56,015 nt of DNA, taken from assembly GCA_017429265.1 (NCBI GenBank), contig JAFRPG010000060.1:1-56015 (forward strand), written 5' to 3'. The first letter of the stretch is position 1. The number at the start of each line of letters is the position of its first letter. Of this stretch, positions 26,045 to 35,614 are shown piece after piece. Made by a program: the position numbers and the translations under genes. This DNA is from Clostridia bacterium (GTDB lineage Bacteria > Bacillota > Clostridia > Christensenellales > Aristaeellaceae). Below the pieces are notes generated by a model. That model worked only from the letters and a program-made list of their open reading frames with translations, was not told where the DNA came from and did no database searches.

Positions 26045-26061
26045 CCGTGATACGATCACGG
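26045..26061 (+). promoter_or_regulatory. Inverted repeat at the dnaD transcription start
   Basis: Seven-base arms at 26045-26051 and 26055-26061 are perfectly complementary around a three-base centre. The repeat directly follows the -10 box, where a repressor operator or a 5' RNA hairpin would act. No protein is identified. Confidence 0.4.
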
Positions 26062-26077
26062 TTGGGAGGTGCCTGAC

Positions 26078-27574
26078 TTGCTGAGCTATGACGAACGGTA
26101 TGCAGACTTCGGCGCGACCGCGGTCCCGAACCGCTTTATTTCCGAATATATGCCGGGCGCCGGCGCGGATCAGCTCAAGGTCTATCTCTACGGGCTGATG
26201 TGCTGCAGCTATCCGGGGCGGGATGTCACCGTGGAGTCCATGGCCAAGGCCCTCGAGATGGAGCCGGAGGATGTCCGCAAAGCCATGCGGCACTGGGAAT
26301 TCTTCGGCCTTGTGGAGCGCTGCAGCGATCAGCCGCCGTCCTACCGTTTCATCCATCCCGTCTGGTCGGAGCAGACGGTCCCCTTCCGGGATGCGGACCC
26401 GGTGCAGGAGGCCTTCATCGAGGACCTGTACGCGATCTTCGACGGAAAGCGGGACCTCTCCGGGGCGGACAAGCGAAAGGCCTGGGAGTGGGTGGAGGAG
26501 CTCCGTCTCCCACCCGAGGTCGTGCTGATCCTCGTCCGTCACCTGAAGGCCACGCGCGGCCTCAACTTCGCCTTCTCCGGCAAGGAGGCCGGCCGGCTGA
26601 GCACGATGCTCGCCGACGGACACGCGCGTACGGCAGAGGAAGCGGCCGAGCTCCTCGCCCGCGACGAGCAGGTCGAGAGCGGGGCCCGGCAGGTCATCAA
26701 GCGCTTCAACCAGCGCCGCCAGCCCTCCCTCGATGAGATCGACCTTTACCGCAAATGGCTGCGCGACTGGCATTTCAGCCCGGAGGCCATCCTGGAAGCC
26801 TGCGCGGAGACCACCAAGAGCAGCTCCCCCACCTTTGCCTATCTGGACCGGATCCTCTCCGGTATCCACACCCGCGCGGGCAGCGATGACGAGGCCCCGA
26901 ACCGGGACCGCCAGGAGCACGAAAAGGTTCGCGAGATCCTCGACGCCCTCGGCGTGCGCAGCCGCGGCGTGGACGAGGGGACCCGCGAGACCTACCGCAT
27001 GCTCGCCGGATGGTATCCGCACGAGGTCATCCTCTTTGCCGCGCAGGAGTGCCGCGGGCGGGGGCTGGACACCCTCCAGGCCATGCTGGAAAGCTGGAAG
27101 AACCGCGGCATCGCCACCCTCCCGCAGGCTAAAGACTATGTGCGGCACATCCACAGCCGCCGCTCCCTGCTCAAGCAGTTGGGCGCGGTCTGGGGGCGCT
27201 CCGTGCCGGCCGGTCAGCAGCACATGAGCCTGGCCGACCGCTGGCTGGGCGAATACGGCATGTCCGAGGAACTGATCCTCCACGTCGCCGCCTGGGCCTC
27301 GGACGCGTCCGCCGGTATGCCGTACCTCGACGGGATCCTGACACGCCTCCACCGGGACGGTATCACGACCCCGGAGGAAGCCGACGCCGAGCGCGCCCGC
27401 CGGCAGCAGGAGCACGCCGGGTCGGCGAAGCCCGCGCAGGGCACCGCCAGGACCGTGGCCGCCCAGCAGTACAGCCAGCGCTCCTATCAGGGCGAGGCGG
27501 AGATCAACGATCTGCTCGACTGGCTGCAGGATGATCACACAGACTCCGGAGAAAAGAGGCAGGATCAGCCATGA
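26078..27574 (+). CDS. DnaD-family primosome protein with several DnaD-like repeats
   Basis: The 498-residue protein combines an N-terminal winged-helix DnaD domain (about 1-100, with VTVESMAKALEMEPEDVRKAM) and several C-terminal DnaB_2-type modules. Repeated signatures are KWLRDWHFSPEAILEACAE, RMLAGWYPHEVILFAAQEC and DRWLGEYGMSEELILHVAA, each ending in a YLDRIL-like or equivalent helix. DnaD proteins remodel DNA and help load the replicative helicase at oriC. TTG at 26078 was preferred over GTG at 26069 because GGGAGG lies seven bases before it. It overlaps dnaC by four bases, so a helicase-loading pair is formed. It is longer than Bacillus DnaD (about 230 residues), as in many Clostridia. 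Confidence 0.85.
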   Translation: MLSYDERYADFGATAVPNRFISEYMPGAGADQLKVYLYGLMCCSYPGRDVTVESMAKALEMEPEDVRKAMRHWEFFGLVERCSDQPPSYRFIHPVWSEQTVPFRDADPVQEAFIEDLYAIFDGKRDLSGADKRKAWEWVEELRLPPEVVLILVRHLKATRGLNFAFSGKEAGRLSTMLADGHARTAEEAAELLARDEQVESGARQVIKRFNQRRQPSLDEIDLYRKWLRDWHFSPEAILEACAETTKSSSPTFAYLDRILSGIHTRAGSDDEAPNRDRQEHEKVREILDALGVRSRGVDEGTRETYRMLAGWYPHEVILFAAQECRGRGLDTLQAMLESWKNRGIATLPQAKDYVRHIHSRRSLLKQLGAVWGRSVPAGQQHMSLADRWLGEYGMSEELILHVAAWASDASAGMPYLDGILTRLHRDGITTPEEADAERARRQQEHAGSAKPAQGTARTVAAQQYSQRSYQGEAEINDLLDWLQDDHTDSGEKRQDQP

Positions 27575-28539
27575 CAGACAAGACCATTCTCGCCGCAGTC
27601 GAAGCGGAATACGAGCGCCGGCGCACGGCGGACCGCGAGGAGGAGACCCGCCGTCTCCGCAAGGCCGTCGATGAATGCCCGGAGATCGCGGAGCTTCGCG
27701 CCGTTCAGCAGTCGCTGGTGCGTGCGGCCGTTCAGGCTGTCCTGCACGAGGGCGATTCCGCGCGCGTCAGCCGGGAGATGGCGGAGACCCGCGACAAGAT
27801 CGCCGCGCTCCTCGAGGCTAACGGCCATCCCCGCGACTGGCTGGAGCCTGTCTATCAGTGCGCCGTCTGCCGCGATACCGGCTTCACCTGGGACCCGCCC
27901 CGCGTCCCGTGCGCCTGCCGGAGTCTCCTGCAGCGCCGGATCGCGCTCTCAACCGTCGGGATCCAGACGGACGGCGAGACCTTCGTCGGCTACCGCACGG
28001 ACATCTTCCCGGACGATCAGGTCATCCCCGGGCTGAATGTCACCCAGCGCGCCGAGATGCGGCTTGTCCGGGACAGACTTGCCGCATGGACTGCCGCAGC
28101 GCCTGCCGAGGGTCAGCACACCGTGCTTCTCCAGGGGCCCAGCGGTCTGGGAAAGACCTACCTGCTCCGCTGCATCGCCAACGCCTTCGCGGAGCGCGGC
28201 ATCCCCTGCGTGCTGACCCGCGCCTACGCTCTCGTCGAGGCCGCCCGCAAGCGCGTCTTCTCCGAGAACGACGCTGAGTGGGAAGCCTTCCTCGGCGCCG
28301 ATATCCTGCTCATCGACGATCTCGGGAGCGAGCCGCTCTTCCAGAACATCACGATCGAACACCTCTATGAGCTGATCGAGACACGCCAGCTCGCGGGGCG
28401 CACCACCGTCGTCAGCACGAATCTCAGCCAGGACGACCTCCGGGCGCGGTACACGGAGCGCATCGCTTCCCGTCTCACGGCCCGCAGTTCCTGCCTGATC
28501 GTCAGCCTGTCCGGCGAGGACGTGCGCAGAAGGAGATGA
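27571..28539 (+). CDS. dnaC: Helicase loader DnaC/DnaI-type AAA+ ATPase
   Basis: The 322-residue protein has an N-terminal coiled region and a Cys cluster (C97, C100, C114, C116) that may bind zinc, as in DnaI. A C-terminal AAA+ core follows, with Walker A GPSGLGKT at 189-196 and Walker B LLIDDLG near 245-251. Further motifs are STNLS (sensor I) and RIASRL (sensor II/arginine region). The family loads the DnaB helicase onto unwound DNA. The start overlaps the dnaD-type gene by ATGA. Functional coupling with DnaD is established in Bacillota and likely here. Confidence 0.92.
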   Translation: MTDKTILAAVEAEYERRRTADREEETRRLRKAVDECPEIAELRAVQQSLVRAAVQAVLHEGDSARVSREMAETRDKIAALLEANGHPRDWLEPVYQCAVCRDTGFTWDPPRVPCACRSLLQRRIALSTVGIQTDGETFVGYRTDIFPDDQVIPGLNVTQRAEMRLVRDRLAAWTAAAPAEGQHTVLLQGPSGLGKTYLLRCIANAFAERGIPCVLTRAYALVEAARKRVFSENDAEWEAFLGADILLIDDLGSEPLFQNITIEHLYELIETRQLAGRTTVVSTNLSQDDLRARYTERIASRLTARSSCLIVSLSGEDVRRRR

Positions 28540-28543
28540 ACCC

Positions 28544-28894
28544 ATGGCAGCCATTCAGATCTATGTGAGCAAAAAGAACTTCGACCAGCAGAAGGCGGAG
28601 CGCTTTTTCAAGGAGCGCCGCGTGACCGTACAGGTCCTGAATCTGAAAAAGCATCGCCTCGGTGAGCGCGAACTGCAAACCCTTGCCCGCGCCGGCGGGC
28701 TTACCGCCCTGATCGACCGGGAGGACAAGCGCGTGAAGGAGCATCCGGCCTGCTACTATGACCGGGACAGCCTGCTGATCCCCGCCGTGCTCGAAGCGCC
28801 CTGGCTGCTGCGCTCCCCCATCGTGCGCTGCGGGAACCGCGTGACCGTCGGCTACGAGCCGGAGACGTGGACCGCCTGGCTCGCGGAGGGCTGA
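28544..28894 (+). CDS. ArsC/Spx-fold protein lacking the N-terminal cysteine
   Basis: The 116-residue protein matches the ArsC/Spx/YffB thioredoxin-like fold. It has IQIYVSKKNFDQQKAERFF at the N terminus, IDREDKRVKEH in the middle, and a C-terminal LLRSPIVRCGNRVTVGYEP pattern. In ArsC and Spx the first turn carries a catalytic Cys; here that loop reads VSKKN, so neither arsenate reduction nor a CxxC redox switch is expected. It follows dnaC by only four bases. It may be a non-redox regulator, possibly RNA polymerase-binding like Spx; that is speculative. Confidence 0.72.
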   Translation: MAAIQIYVSKKNFDQQKAERFFKERRVTVQVLNLKKHRLGERELQTLARAGGLTALIDREDKRVKEHPACYYDRDSLLIPAVLEAPWLLRSPIVRCGNRVTVGYEPETWTAWLAEG

Positions 28895-28905
28895 GCACCG
28901 CACGC

Positions 28906-28930
28906 AAAAAGCTCCCGGTCTCCCGGGAGC
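28906..28930 (-). terminator. Terminator of the phosphofructokinase gene
   Basis: On the minus strand an 8-bp stem (28923-28930 with 28911-28918, four-base loop) is followed by five T (28906-28910). On the plus strand it may also end the dnaD operon, though the T-run there is weak. Confidence 0.85.
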
Positions 28931-28947
28931 CATATTTCAGGCAGTGA

Positions 28948-30018
<1,071 letters not shown>

Positions 30019-30069
30019 GGAAAGACCTCCTCACGATGAATATATGCCGAACCGTCAGCTGATGAGGAG

Positions 30070-30098
30070 AGTATACCACAAACCCACGCGTCACGCAA
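30070..30098 (-). promoter_or_regulatory. Promoter of pfkA
   Basis: On the minus strand, TTGCGT (30093-30098) and TATACT (30070-30075) are 17 bases apart. Confidence 0.65.
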
Positions 30099-30147
30099 TG
30101 ACCGAATGGCAATTCAACGCACATTCTGCCTGTAAGGAGGGATCCCT

Positions 30148-30696
30148 GTGCTGTTTCCGGAAAAGACCTTTGCCCTGAAGGACGGCAGGACCTGCGTTCT
30201 CCGCCCCACCTCCCCCGAATACGCCGAGCAGATGATCGAGTATATGAAGAAGACCGCCGGCGAGACGCCCTTCCTCCTCCGCTATCCGGACGAGGTCAAC
30301 TACACCGTCGAGGGAGAGCGCGAGCTCCTCGGCCGCATTCTCGAGGACCCCGGACAGGCCATGATGATGGCGCTCGTGGACGGACAGGTGGCCGGAAACT
30401 GTTCGATCAGCGGTCACGGACCGAAGCGCAAGGTCCTCCACCGATGTTCCATGGCGATCGCCCTCTATGAGGAGTACTGGGGTCTCGGCATCGGTTCGGC
30501 GATGATCGGATATCTCGCCGAACTGGCCCGGCAGATCGGCTTTGAGCAGATGGACCTCGAGGTCGTGGCGGACAACACCCGTGCCCAGGCCCTGTACCGC
30601 AAGTGCGGCTTTGTCGAGACCGGGCGCCGTCTTCGCGCGCTGAAGTTCGACGACGGGACGTATCACGACGAGCTGCTGATGACCAGACTGCTCTGA
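30148..30696 (+). CDS. GNAT family N-acetyltransferase
   Basis: The 182-residue protein has the GNAT acetyl-CoA fold. The pyrophosphate-binding loop region is EEYWGLGIGSAMIGYLAELA, preceded by beta4 residues CSMAIAL. A C-terminal LEVVADNTRAQALYRKCGF segment closes the CoA site. It resembles the RimJ/RimL-like group. The substrate is unknown. It begins with GTG at 30148 after TAAGGAGG, and is the first of four GNAT genes here. Confidence 0.88.
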   Translation: MLFPEKTFALKDGRTCVLRPTSPEYAEQMIEYMKKTAGETPFLLRYPDEVNYTVEGERELLGRILEDPGQAMMMALVDGQVAGNCSISGHGPKRKVLHRCSMAIALYEEYWGLGIGSAMIGYLAELARQIGFEQMDLEVVADNTRAQALYRKCGFVETGRRLRALKFDDGTYHDELLMTRLL

Positions 30697-30711
30697 GGCG
30701 GAGGGATGTGT

Positions 30712-31179
30712 ATGGAGATCCGTTTTGCAAGGGAAGAGGATCTGGATCAGGTAAACGTCCTGCGCAAGCAGGTCAACGATGTGCATGTGGAGGGAAAGCC
30801 GGAGGTCTTCAAGCCCGGATTCTGCGATGAACTCCGGGATTATATCCATGTCATCTTTGCCGATCTGAGGCAGAAGATCGTCGTGGCGGACGACGGCGGT
30901 GCGGTCTGCGGCTTTGCGGTGCTGAACCACATCACCCGCCCGGAGAACCCGTTCATGTATGTCCGGGACTTTCTCGATATCGACGAGTTCGCGGTCGACG
31001 AGGGGCACCGCCGGCAGGGCATCGCCACGGCCATGATCCGCTTCATCCGGGACTACGCCCGGGAGCAGGGCTTTTCCCGCGTCGAACTGAACATGTGGGA
31101 GTTCAATCAGGGCGCCCTCGCATTCTACGAGGCAGCCGGATTCACGACCTACCGCCGCTATATGGAGATGAAACCGTAA
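30712..31179 (+). CDS. GNAT family N-acetyltransferase
   Basis: This 155-residue GNAT protein has IDEFAVDEGHRRQGIATAMI as the acetyl-CoA loop (R/Q-x-x-G-x-A) and ELNMWEFNQGALAFYEAAGF near the end. ATG at 30712 was preferred to ATG 30706, because GGAGG is then correctly spaced. It lies 15 bases after the previous GNAT gene, so the two are probably co-expressed. The substrate is unknown. Confidence 0.87.
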   Translation: MEIRFAREEDLDQVNVLRKQVNDVHVEGKPEVFKPGFCDELRDYIHVIFADLRQKIVVADDGGAVCGFAVLNHITRPENPFMYVRDFLDIDEFAVDEGHRRQGIATAMIRFIRDYAREQGFSRVELNMWEFNQGALAFYEAAGFTTYRRYMEMKP

Positions 31180-31203
31180 GCGGCCGGACCGCCGGAAAGG
31201 AGC

Positions 31204-31446
31204 ATGACCGTGCGGGAAGAAACCGAAGCGGTCCGCGAGGCCAGGGCACTGCTCGATTCCTCGCCGGGCCTTCAGACAGAGTCCGTCTTCGGACAGGAGA
31301 GCATCCTCACCCCGTACAGGCTCCAACTGGCGCAGGCGCCGAAGAAGATCCGGAAGGCCTGGTATGACTATGCCCTGCGCTTCTGCGATCGGGAAGAATA
31401 CCTGACCCACTCCGAGCATCTGATGATCGTATCCAGAAAGAAATAA
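31204..31446 (+). CDS. Small hypothetical protein (80 aa)
   Basis: I do not recognise this 80-residue soluble protein. It is rich in charged residues, helical in pattern (REETEAVREARALLDSS; APKKIRKAWYDYALRFCDRE) and ends SRKK. AAGGAGC lies three bases upstream of the ATG, so it is likely translated. It sits between GNAT genes with short gaps. It could be an accessory or partner of the flanking acetyltransferases, but nothing in the sequence proves that. Confidence 0.6.
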   Translation: MTVREETEAVREARALLDSSPGLQTESVFGQESILTPYRLQLAQAPKKIRKAWYDYALRFCDREEYLTHSEHLMIVSRKK

Positions 31447-31460
31447 GCGGGGTGAGAGCG

Positions 31461-31880
31461 TTGACGGTCCGATTTGCCTGGGAGACCGACAGGACATTCT
31501 GGTTCACGCTGGACAGACATTTGCCGGAGGATGAGTTTTCCGGCAAAGTCCGGTCCCGTCAGGCCTATGTGCTGGAGAATGATGCCGGCGGTCCGGCCGG
31601 CCTCCTGCGCTGGAATCTCTTCTGGGACAGCATCCCCTTCTGCACCCTGCTGTATGTCCGCGAGGATGAGCGGGGCAAGGGGTTCGGGCGCATGCTGATG
31701 GATCACTGGGAACGGGATATGCGGTCGCGCGGGTACGGCCTTGTCATGACCTCGACCCAGGCGGATGAGGCTGCCCAGCACTTTTACCGGCGGCTCGGCT
31801 ACCGGGACTGCGGGGGCTTTGTCCTCCCCTTTCCGGGCTATGAGCAGCCCACTGAACTGATCCTCGCAAAGGAGCTGTGA
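31461..31880 (+). CDS. GNAT family N-acetyltransferase
   Basis: This 139-residue protein has the GNAT CoA-binding loop in LLYVREDERGKGFGRMLMDHW. The helix and strand around TSTQADEAAQHFYRRLGYRD are also typical. TTG at 31461 was chosen because GGGGTGAG lies about six bases upstream, the same arrangement as in the radical SAM gene start. The substrate is unknown. Confidence 0.86.
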   Translation: MTVRFAWETDRTFWFTLDRHLPEDEFSGKVRSRQAYVLENDAGGPAGLLRWNLFWDSIPFCTLLYVREDERGKGFGRMLMDHWERDMRSRGYGLVMTSTQADEAAQHFYRRLGYRDCGGFVLPFPGYEQPTELILAKEL

Positions 31881-31886
31881 TCACGG

Positions 31887-32399
31887 ATGCTAAGACTGAG
31901 GGAAGCCAACCCCGCAGACGCGGAAAAGGAGTGGGCCTTTGTCCGGGATATGCCGGAGGATGAGAACGGGCTGACCAACGCCTGGCACGGCGTCACCCGT
32001 GAGGATTTCATGCGGAAAGCCCTGCCGGCGATGCTGGCCTTTGCCCGCGGAGAGAACCTCCCGGAAGGCTATGTGCCGGAGACCGTGTTCTTCCTCTGGC
32101 AGGATGACACGATCGTCGGCCAATTCCGGATCCGCCACTTTCTCTGCGAATCCCTGCGCACCGGAGCCGGGCACATCGGGTACTTCATCGCGAAGCCCTT
32201 CCGCGGCCGGGGTCTGGGTACGGAAGGCCTGCGGCTGACACTGGAGAAAGCCCGCGAAATCATCCCGGAGGATGAGATTTATCTCCGGGTCAACCGGGAC
32301 AATCCCGCATCCCTGCGCGTCATGCTGAAAAACGACGGCCGGATCGTTTCGGAAGAGGAAAGCCATTTCTTCGTGCGGATCCCGAAGCTTGCTGAATAA
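31887..32399 (+). CDS. GNAT family N-acetyltransferase
   Basis: This 170-residue protein belongs to a GNAT subgroup with GHIGYFIAKPFRGRGLGTEGLRLTLEKA as the acetyl-CoA motif. It closes with YLRVNRDNPASLRVMLKNDG. In this subgroup the substrate is usually unannotated. It follows the previous gene by six bases, with a weakly spaced GGAG. It is the last of the GNAT group and precedes a YjbR-type gene. Confidence 0.87.
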   Translation: MLRLREANPADAEKEWAFVRDMPEDENGLTNAWHGVTREDFMRKALPAMLAFARGENLPEGYVPETVFFLWQDDTIVGQFRIRHFLCESLRTGAGHIGYFIAKPFRGRGLGTEGLRLTLEKAREIIPEDEIYLRVNRDNPASLRVMLKNDGRIVSEEESHFFVRIPKLAE

Positions 32400-32425
32400 C
32401 CTGTCATCCGGAGGAGGCGCATGCC

Positions 32426-33070
32426 GTGAAATACCCGTGGATCGACGAATACCTGATGGCCAAGCGGGGCGTGACGAAGGACCTGCAGCCGGACTGGAAC
32501 TGGATCCGCTACCATGTGGGCGGAAAGATGTTCGCCGCCGTCCTGCTGGACGGGGACGGCAGACCGTACTACATCAACCTGAAGCTGGAGCCGCTCGAGG
32601 GCGAGCTGGCGCGGAGGCAATACCCGGACGTCATCCCGGGCTACTACAGCAACAAGCAGCACTGGAACTCCGTCCTGCCCGACGGTGCGGTCCCGGGCGA
32701 TGTCCTCCGGCACTGGCTGGACCGGTCCTATCAGCTGGTCCTGGGCGGATTCGGCAAGGCCCGGCAGCGGGAGATCCTCGGACTCTCCGTCTGCGGGACG
32801 GACTGCTCCGCCTGCCCGCTGCTCGGCAAAGCGTGCGAGGGCTGCAACGCGGCCTGCGGCAAGGTGTTCCACGCCCCCGCCGGCAAGGCCTGCCCGATCT
32901 ACGCCTGCTGTGCCGGCAGACACCGTTTCGCCACCTGCGCAGCCTGCGGCGAGGCTCCCTGCGGCATCTGGCTGTCGACCCGCGATCCGTCCATGACGGA
33001 CGAGCAGTTCCGCCGGAGCGTCGACAGCCGTCTGGCCGCCCTGAAAAACGCGCAGACCGGCGGTCGCTGA
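32426..33070 (+). CDS. MmcQ/YjbR domain fused to Cys-rich DUF3795-type domain
   Basis: The 214-residue protein has two parts. Residues 1-110 match the MmcQ/YjbR (DUF419) fold, with YYINLKLEPLEGELAR then NKQHWNSVLPDG and SYQLVLG. Residues 118-180 form a Cys-rich module with LSVCGTDCSACPLLGKACEGC and later CPIYACC and CAACG. This resembles DUF3795, which probably binds zinc. YjbR proteins resemble small DNA-binding folds, but their function is not established. The start is GTG at 32426 after GAGGAGG. The linkage of the two modules is clear; what it does is not. Confidence 0.78.
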   Translation: MKYPWIDEYLMAKRGVTKDLQPDWNWIRYHVGGKMFAAVLLDGDGRPYYINLKLEPLEGELARRQYPDVIPGYYSNKQHWNSVLPDGAVPGDVLRHWLDRSYQLVLGGFGKARQREILGLSVCGTDCSACPLLGKACEGCNAACGKVFHAPAGKACPIYACCAGRHRFATCAACGEAPCGIWLSTRDPSMTDEQFRRSVDSRLAALKNAQTGGR

Positions 33071-33109
33071 ATGCCTGACCTTTTCTCAGAATACAAGGAG
33101 TGACTGCAC

Positions 33110-33637
33110 ATGACCAAGGAAGCGGTCCGCAAATGCCTGGACGAGCTGAGCATACCCTATGAGTGGTATGAGCACGAGGCCGCACACACGATGGAGGATT
33201 GTCTGGCCCTGCCCTATGCCGCGCCGGACGTCACCTTCTGCAAAAACATCTTTCTCTGCACCCGGCAGCGCACCAGCTTTTATCTCTATGTCACCCTGCC
33301 GGACAAGCCCTTCCGCACCGCGGATGTCAGCAAGCTGCTGACAGTCTCGCGCCTGTCTTTCGCCCCGGAGAAGGATATGCAGGAACTCTGTCAACTCAGC
33401 AGCGGCAGCCTGAGCCCGCTGACGCTGTTCAACGATCCAGACGATCTCATCGTGCTGGTGCTGGACCGGGACATCCGCCGCGGGAAGCGGATCGCCTTCC
33501 ACCCCTGCGACAACACCGCCACGGTGATCTTTCCGACCGAGGTCTTCACGGAACGCGTCATCCCGGCGATGAAGCACCGCCCGGTCTGGCTGGATGTGCC
33601 GTGGCCGAAGGCAAAGGAGGACGTGGACGATGCCTGA
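33110..33637 (+). CDS. YbaK/ProX-type aminoacyl-tRNA deacylase
   Basis: The 175-residue protein fits the YbaK/PrdX trans-editing family, free-standing domains that hydrolyse mischarged tRNA(Pro). Key matches are [19 protein letters not shown] (the conserved KN lysine region), ADVSKLL and an LSPLTLFND loop. A good AAGGAG site precedes the ATG. It overlaps mnmG by eight bases, putting two tRNA-quality functions together. Specificity for Ala- or Cys-tRNA(Pro) cannot be read from sequence. Confidence 0.85.
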   Translation: MTKEAVRKCLDELSIPYEWYEHEAAHTMEDCLALPYAAPDVTFCKNIFLCTRQRTSFYLYVTLPDKPFRTADVSKLLTVSRLSFAPEKDMQELCQLSSGSLSPLTLFNDPDDLIVLVLDRDIRRGKRIAFHPCDNTATVIFPTEVFTERVIPAMKHRPVWLDVPWPKAKEDVDDA

Positions 33638-35588
33638 TCTCGTGGTCATCGGCGCCGGGCATGCGGGCTGCGAGGCCGCCCTGGCCGCCGCCCGGATGGG
33701 CATCGACACCCTGCTCCTGACGCTGAACATGGACGGTGTCGCCCTGATGGCCTGCAATCCGGCCATCGGCGGCTCTGCCAAAGGGCAGTTGGTGCGGGAG
33801 GTGGATGCCCTCGGCGGAGAGATGGGTCTGGCCATCGACGACACCTTTCTGCAGAGCCGCACGCTGAACCGCTCGAAGGGCCCCGCCGTGCACGCCCTGC
33901 GCGCGCAGGCGGACAAGCAGGAATACCAGAACCGCATGCGCACCGCCCTGATGACCCAGCCGCGCCTGACCCTCCGCCAGGGGGAAGCCGTCTCGATCGA
34001 GACCGAGAACGGGCGTGTCACCGGCGTCACCACCCTCACCGGCGCGCGCATCGCCTGCCGGGCCGCCGTCGTCTGCGCAGGCGTCTACCTGCGCGGGCGG
34101 ATCTTTATCGGCGAGGCGGAGTGGGACGGCGGCCCTCAGGGGCTGATGAACGCCCCGCGCCTGTCCGCCTGTCTGGAGGAGCTGGGCTTTCCGCTGCGGC
34201 GCTTCAAGACCGGCACTCCGGCCCGCATCGACGCGCGGACCATCGATTTCGACCGTCTGGAAGAGCAGCGCGGCGACATCCCCGTCGAAGCCTTCTCCTA
34301 CATGACGGACCGCGAACTGGTCAACACCCTCCCCTGCTATCTGACCTGGACCACGCCGGAGACACACCGGATCATCCGCGACAACCTGCACCGCGCGCCC
34401 ATGTTCACCGGCGCCATCGAGGGCATCGGCCCGCGCTACTGCCCGTCGATCGAGTCCAAGATCGTGCGTTTCGCGGACAAGGAGCGGCACCAGCTCTTCC
34501 TCGAGCCGGAGGGGCTCAAGAGCCGCGAGTGGTATGTGCAGGGCATGTCCTCCTCAATGCCGGAGGACGTGCAGTGGCTGATGTACCGCTCCGTTCCCGG
34601 CCTGGAGCGCTGCGAGCTGACCCGCCTGGCCTACGCCATCGAGTACGACAGCATCGACAGCCGCGGCCTGAGGCCCACACTGGAGAGTCTGCGCGTGCGC
34701 GGCCTCTATTTTGCCGGCCAGATCAACGGCACCAGCGGCTATGAGGAGGCCGCCGCGCAGGGCATCCTCGCCGGCATGAACGCGGCCCTCTCCCTGCAGG
34801 GAAAACCGCCCGTCGTGCTCGCCCGCGACCAGGCCTACATCGGCGTGATGACCGATGACCTGACCACCCGCGGGACCGACGAGCCTTACCGCATGATGAC
34901 CTCGCGGGCCGAGTTCCGCCTGCGCCTGCGCCAGGACAACGCGGACCTGCGCCTGACCCGGATCGGCTTTGAGGCCGGTCTCGCGTCCCGGGAACGCCTT
35001 GAGCGCGCGGAGCGGAAGCTGGCGGAGGCCGATGGGCTCCGGCGTACCCTCTCCGCAACGCGCTTTGCGCCCGGGCCGGCACTCGACTGCTGGCTGGCGG
35101 ATCACGGACAGCCCGCATCCGCCGGCAGTGTGACCGCGGAGGAGCTGCTCCGCCGGCCCGATATCTCATACGCGGACCTCGGCGGACTGACGGACACCCT
35201 TCCGGAGGTGTCCCCGGCCGCCGCACGCGAAGCGGAGATCGCCGTGAAGTACGCGGGCTATCTCGAGCGCGAGGACGCCATGATCAGAAAGGCCCGCGCC
35301 ATGGAGGAAGCCCTGCTCCCCGAGGACACGCCCTACATGGAGATCGAGGCCCTCCGCGTGGAGGCCCGCGAGAAGCTGACCGCCCAGCGCCCGCGCTCCC
35401 TTGCCCAGGCCGGCCGCATCCCCGGCGTGAATCCCGCCGATATCGCGGTGCTCATGGTCTGGCTCCGGCGGAACGCGCAGGTCAGGGGCAGGAATCCGGC
35501 CCGCGGCAACCGGACGATTTTTCGGGCTGAAAGCACAGAAAAGCAGGATTTCGGAACCGGATGGGCGAAAGATATGATTTTGATATGA
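33630..35588 (+). CDS. mnmG: tRNA uridine-34 modification enzyme MnmG (GidA)
   Basis: MnmG is the FAD protein that, with MnmE, installs the carboxymethylaminomethyl group on wobble uridine. The 652-residue product shows the FAD motif [40 protein letters not shown], and the C-terminal [15 protein letters not shown] signature. ATG 33630 follows AAGGAGG. After that signature it runs about 32 residues past the usual end, with a segment [16 protein letters not shown] that looks non-homologous and may be a late stop. It overlaps the YbaK-type gene. mnmE, its partner, is not in the window. Confidence 0.93.
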   Translation: MPDLVVIGAGHAGCEAALAAARMGIDTLLLTLNMDGVALMACNPAIGGSAKGQLVREVDALGGEMGLAIDDTFLQSRTLNRSKGPAVHALRAQADKQEYQNRMRTALMTQPRLTLRQGEAVSIETENGRVTGVTTLTGARIACRAAVVCAGVYLRGRIFIGEAEWDGGPQGLMNAPRLSACLEELGFPLRRFKTGTPARIDARTIDFDRLEEQRGDIPVEAFSYMTDRELVNTLPCYLTWTTPETHRIIRDNLHRAPMFTGAIEGIGPRYCPSIESKIVRFADKERHQLFLEPEGLKSREWYVQGMSSSMPEDVQWLMYRSVPGLERCELTRLAYAIEYDSIDSRGLRPTLESLRVRGLYFAGQINGTSGYEEAAAQGILAGMNAALSLQGKPPVVLARDQAYIGVMTDDLTTRGTDEPYRMMTSRAEFRLRLRQDNADLRLTRIGFEAGLASRERLERAERKLAEADGLRRTLSATRFAPGPALDCWLADHGQPASAGSVTAEELLRRPDISYADLGGLTDTLPEVSPAAAREAEIAVKYAGYLEREDAMIRKARAMEEALLPEDTPYMEIEALRVEAREKLTAQRPRSLAQAGRIPGVNPADIAVLMVWLRRNAQVRGRNPARGNRTIFRAESTEKQDFGTGWAKDMILI

Positions 35589-35614
35589 CATACGATCAGC
35601 GGGAGGATGCAGCG

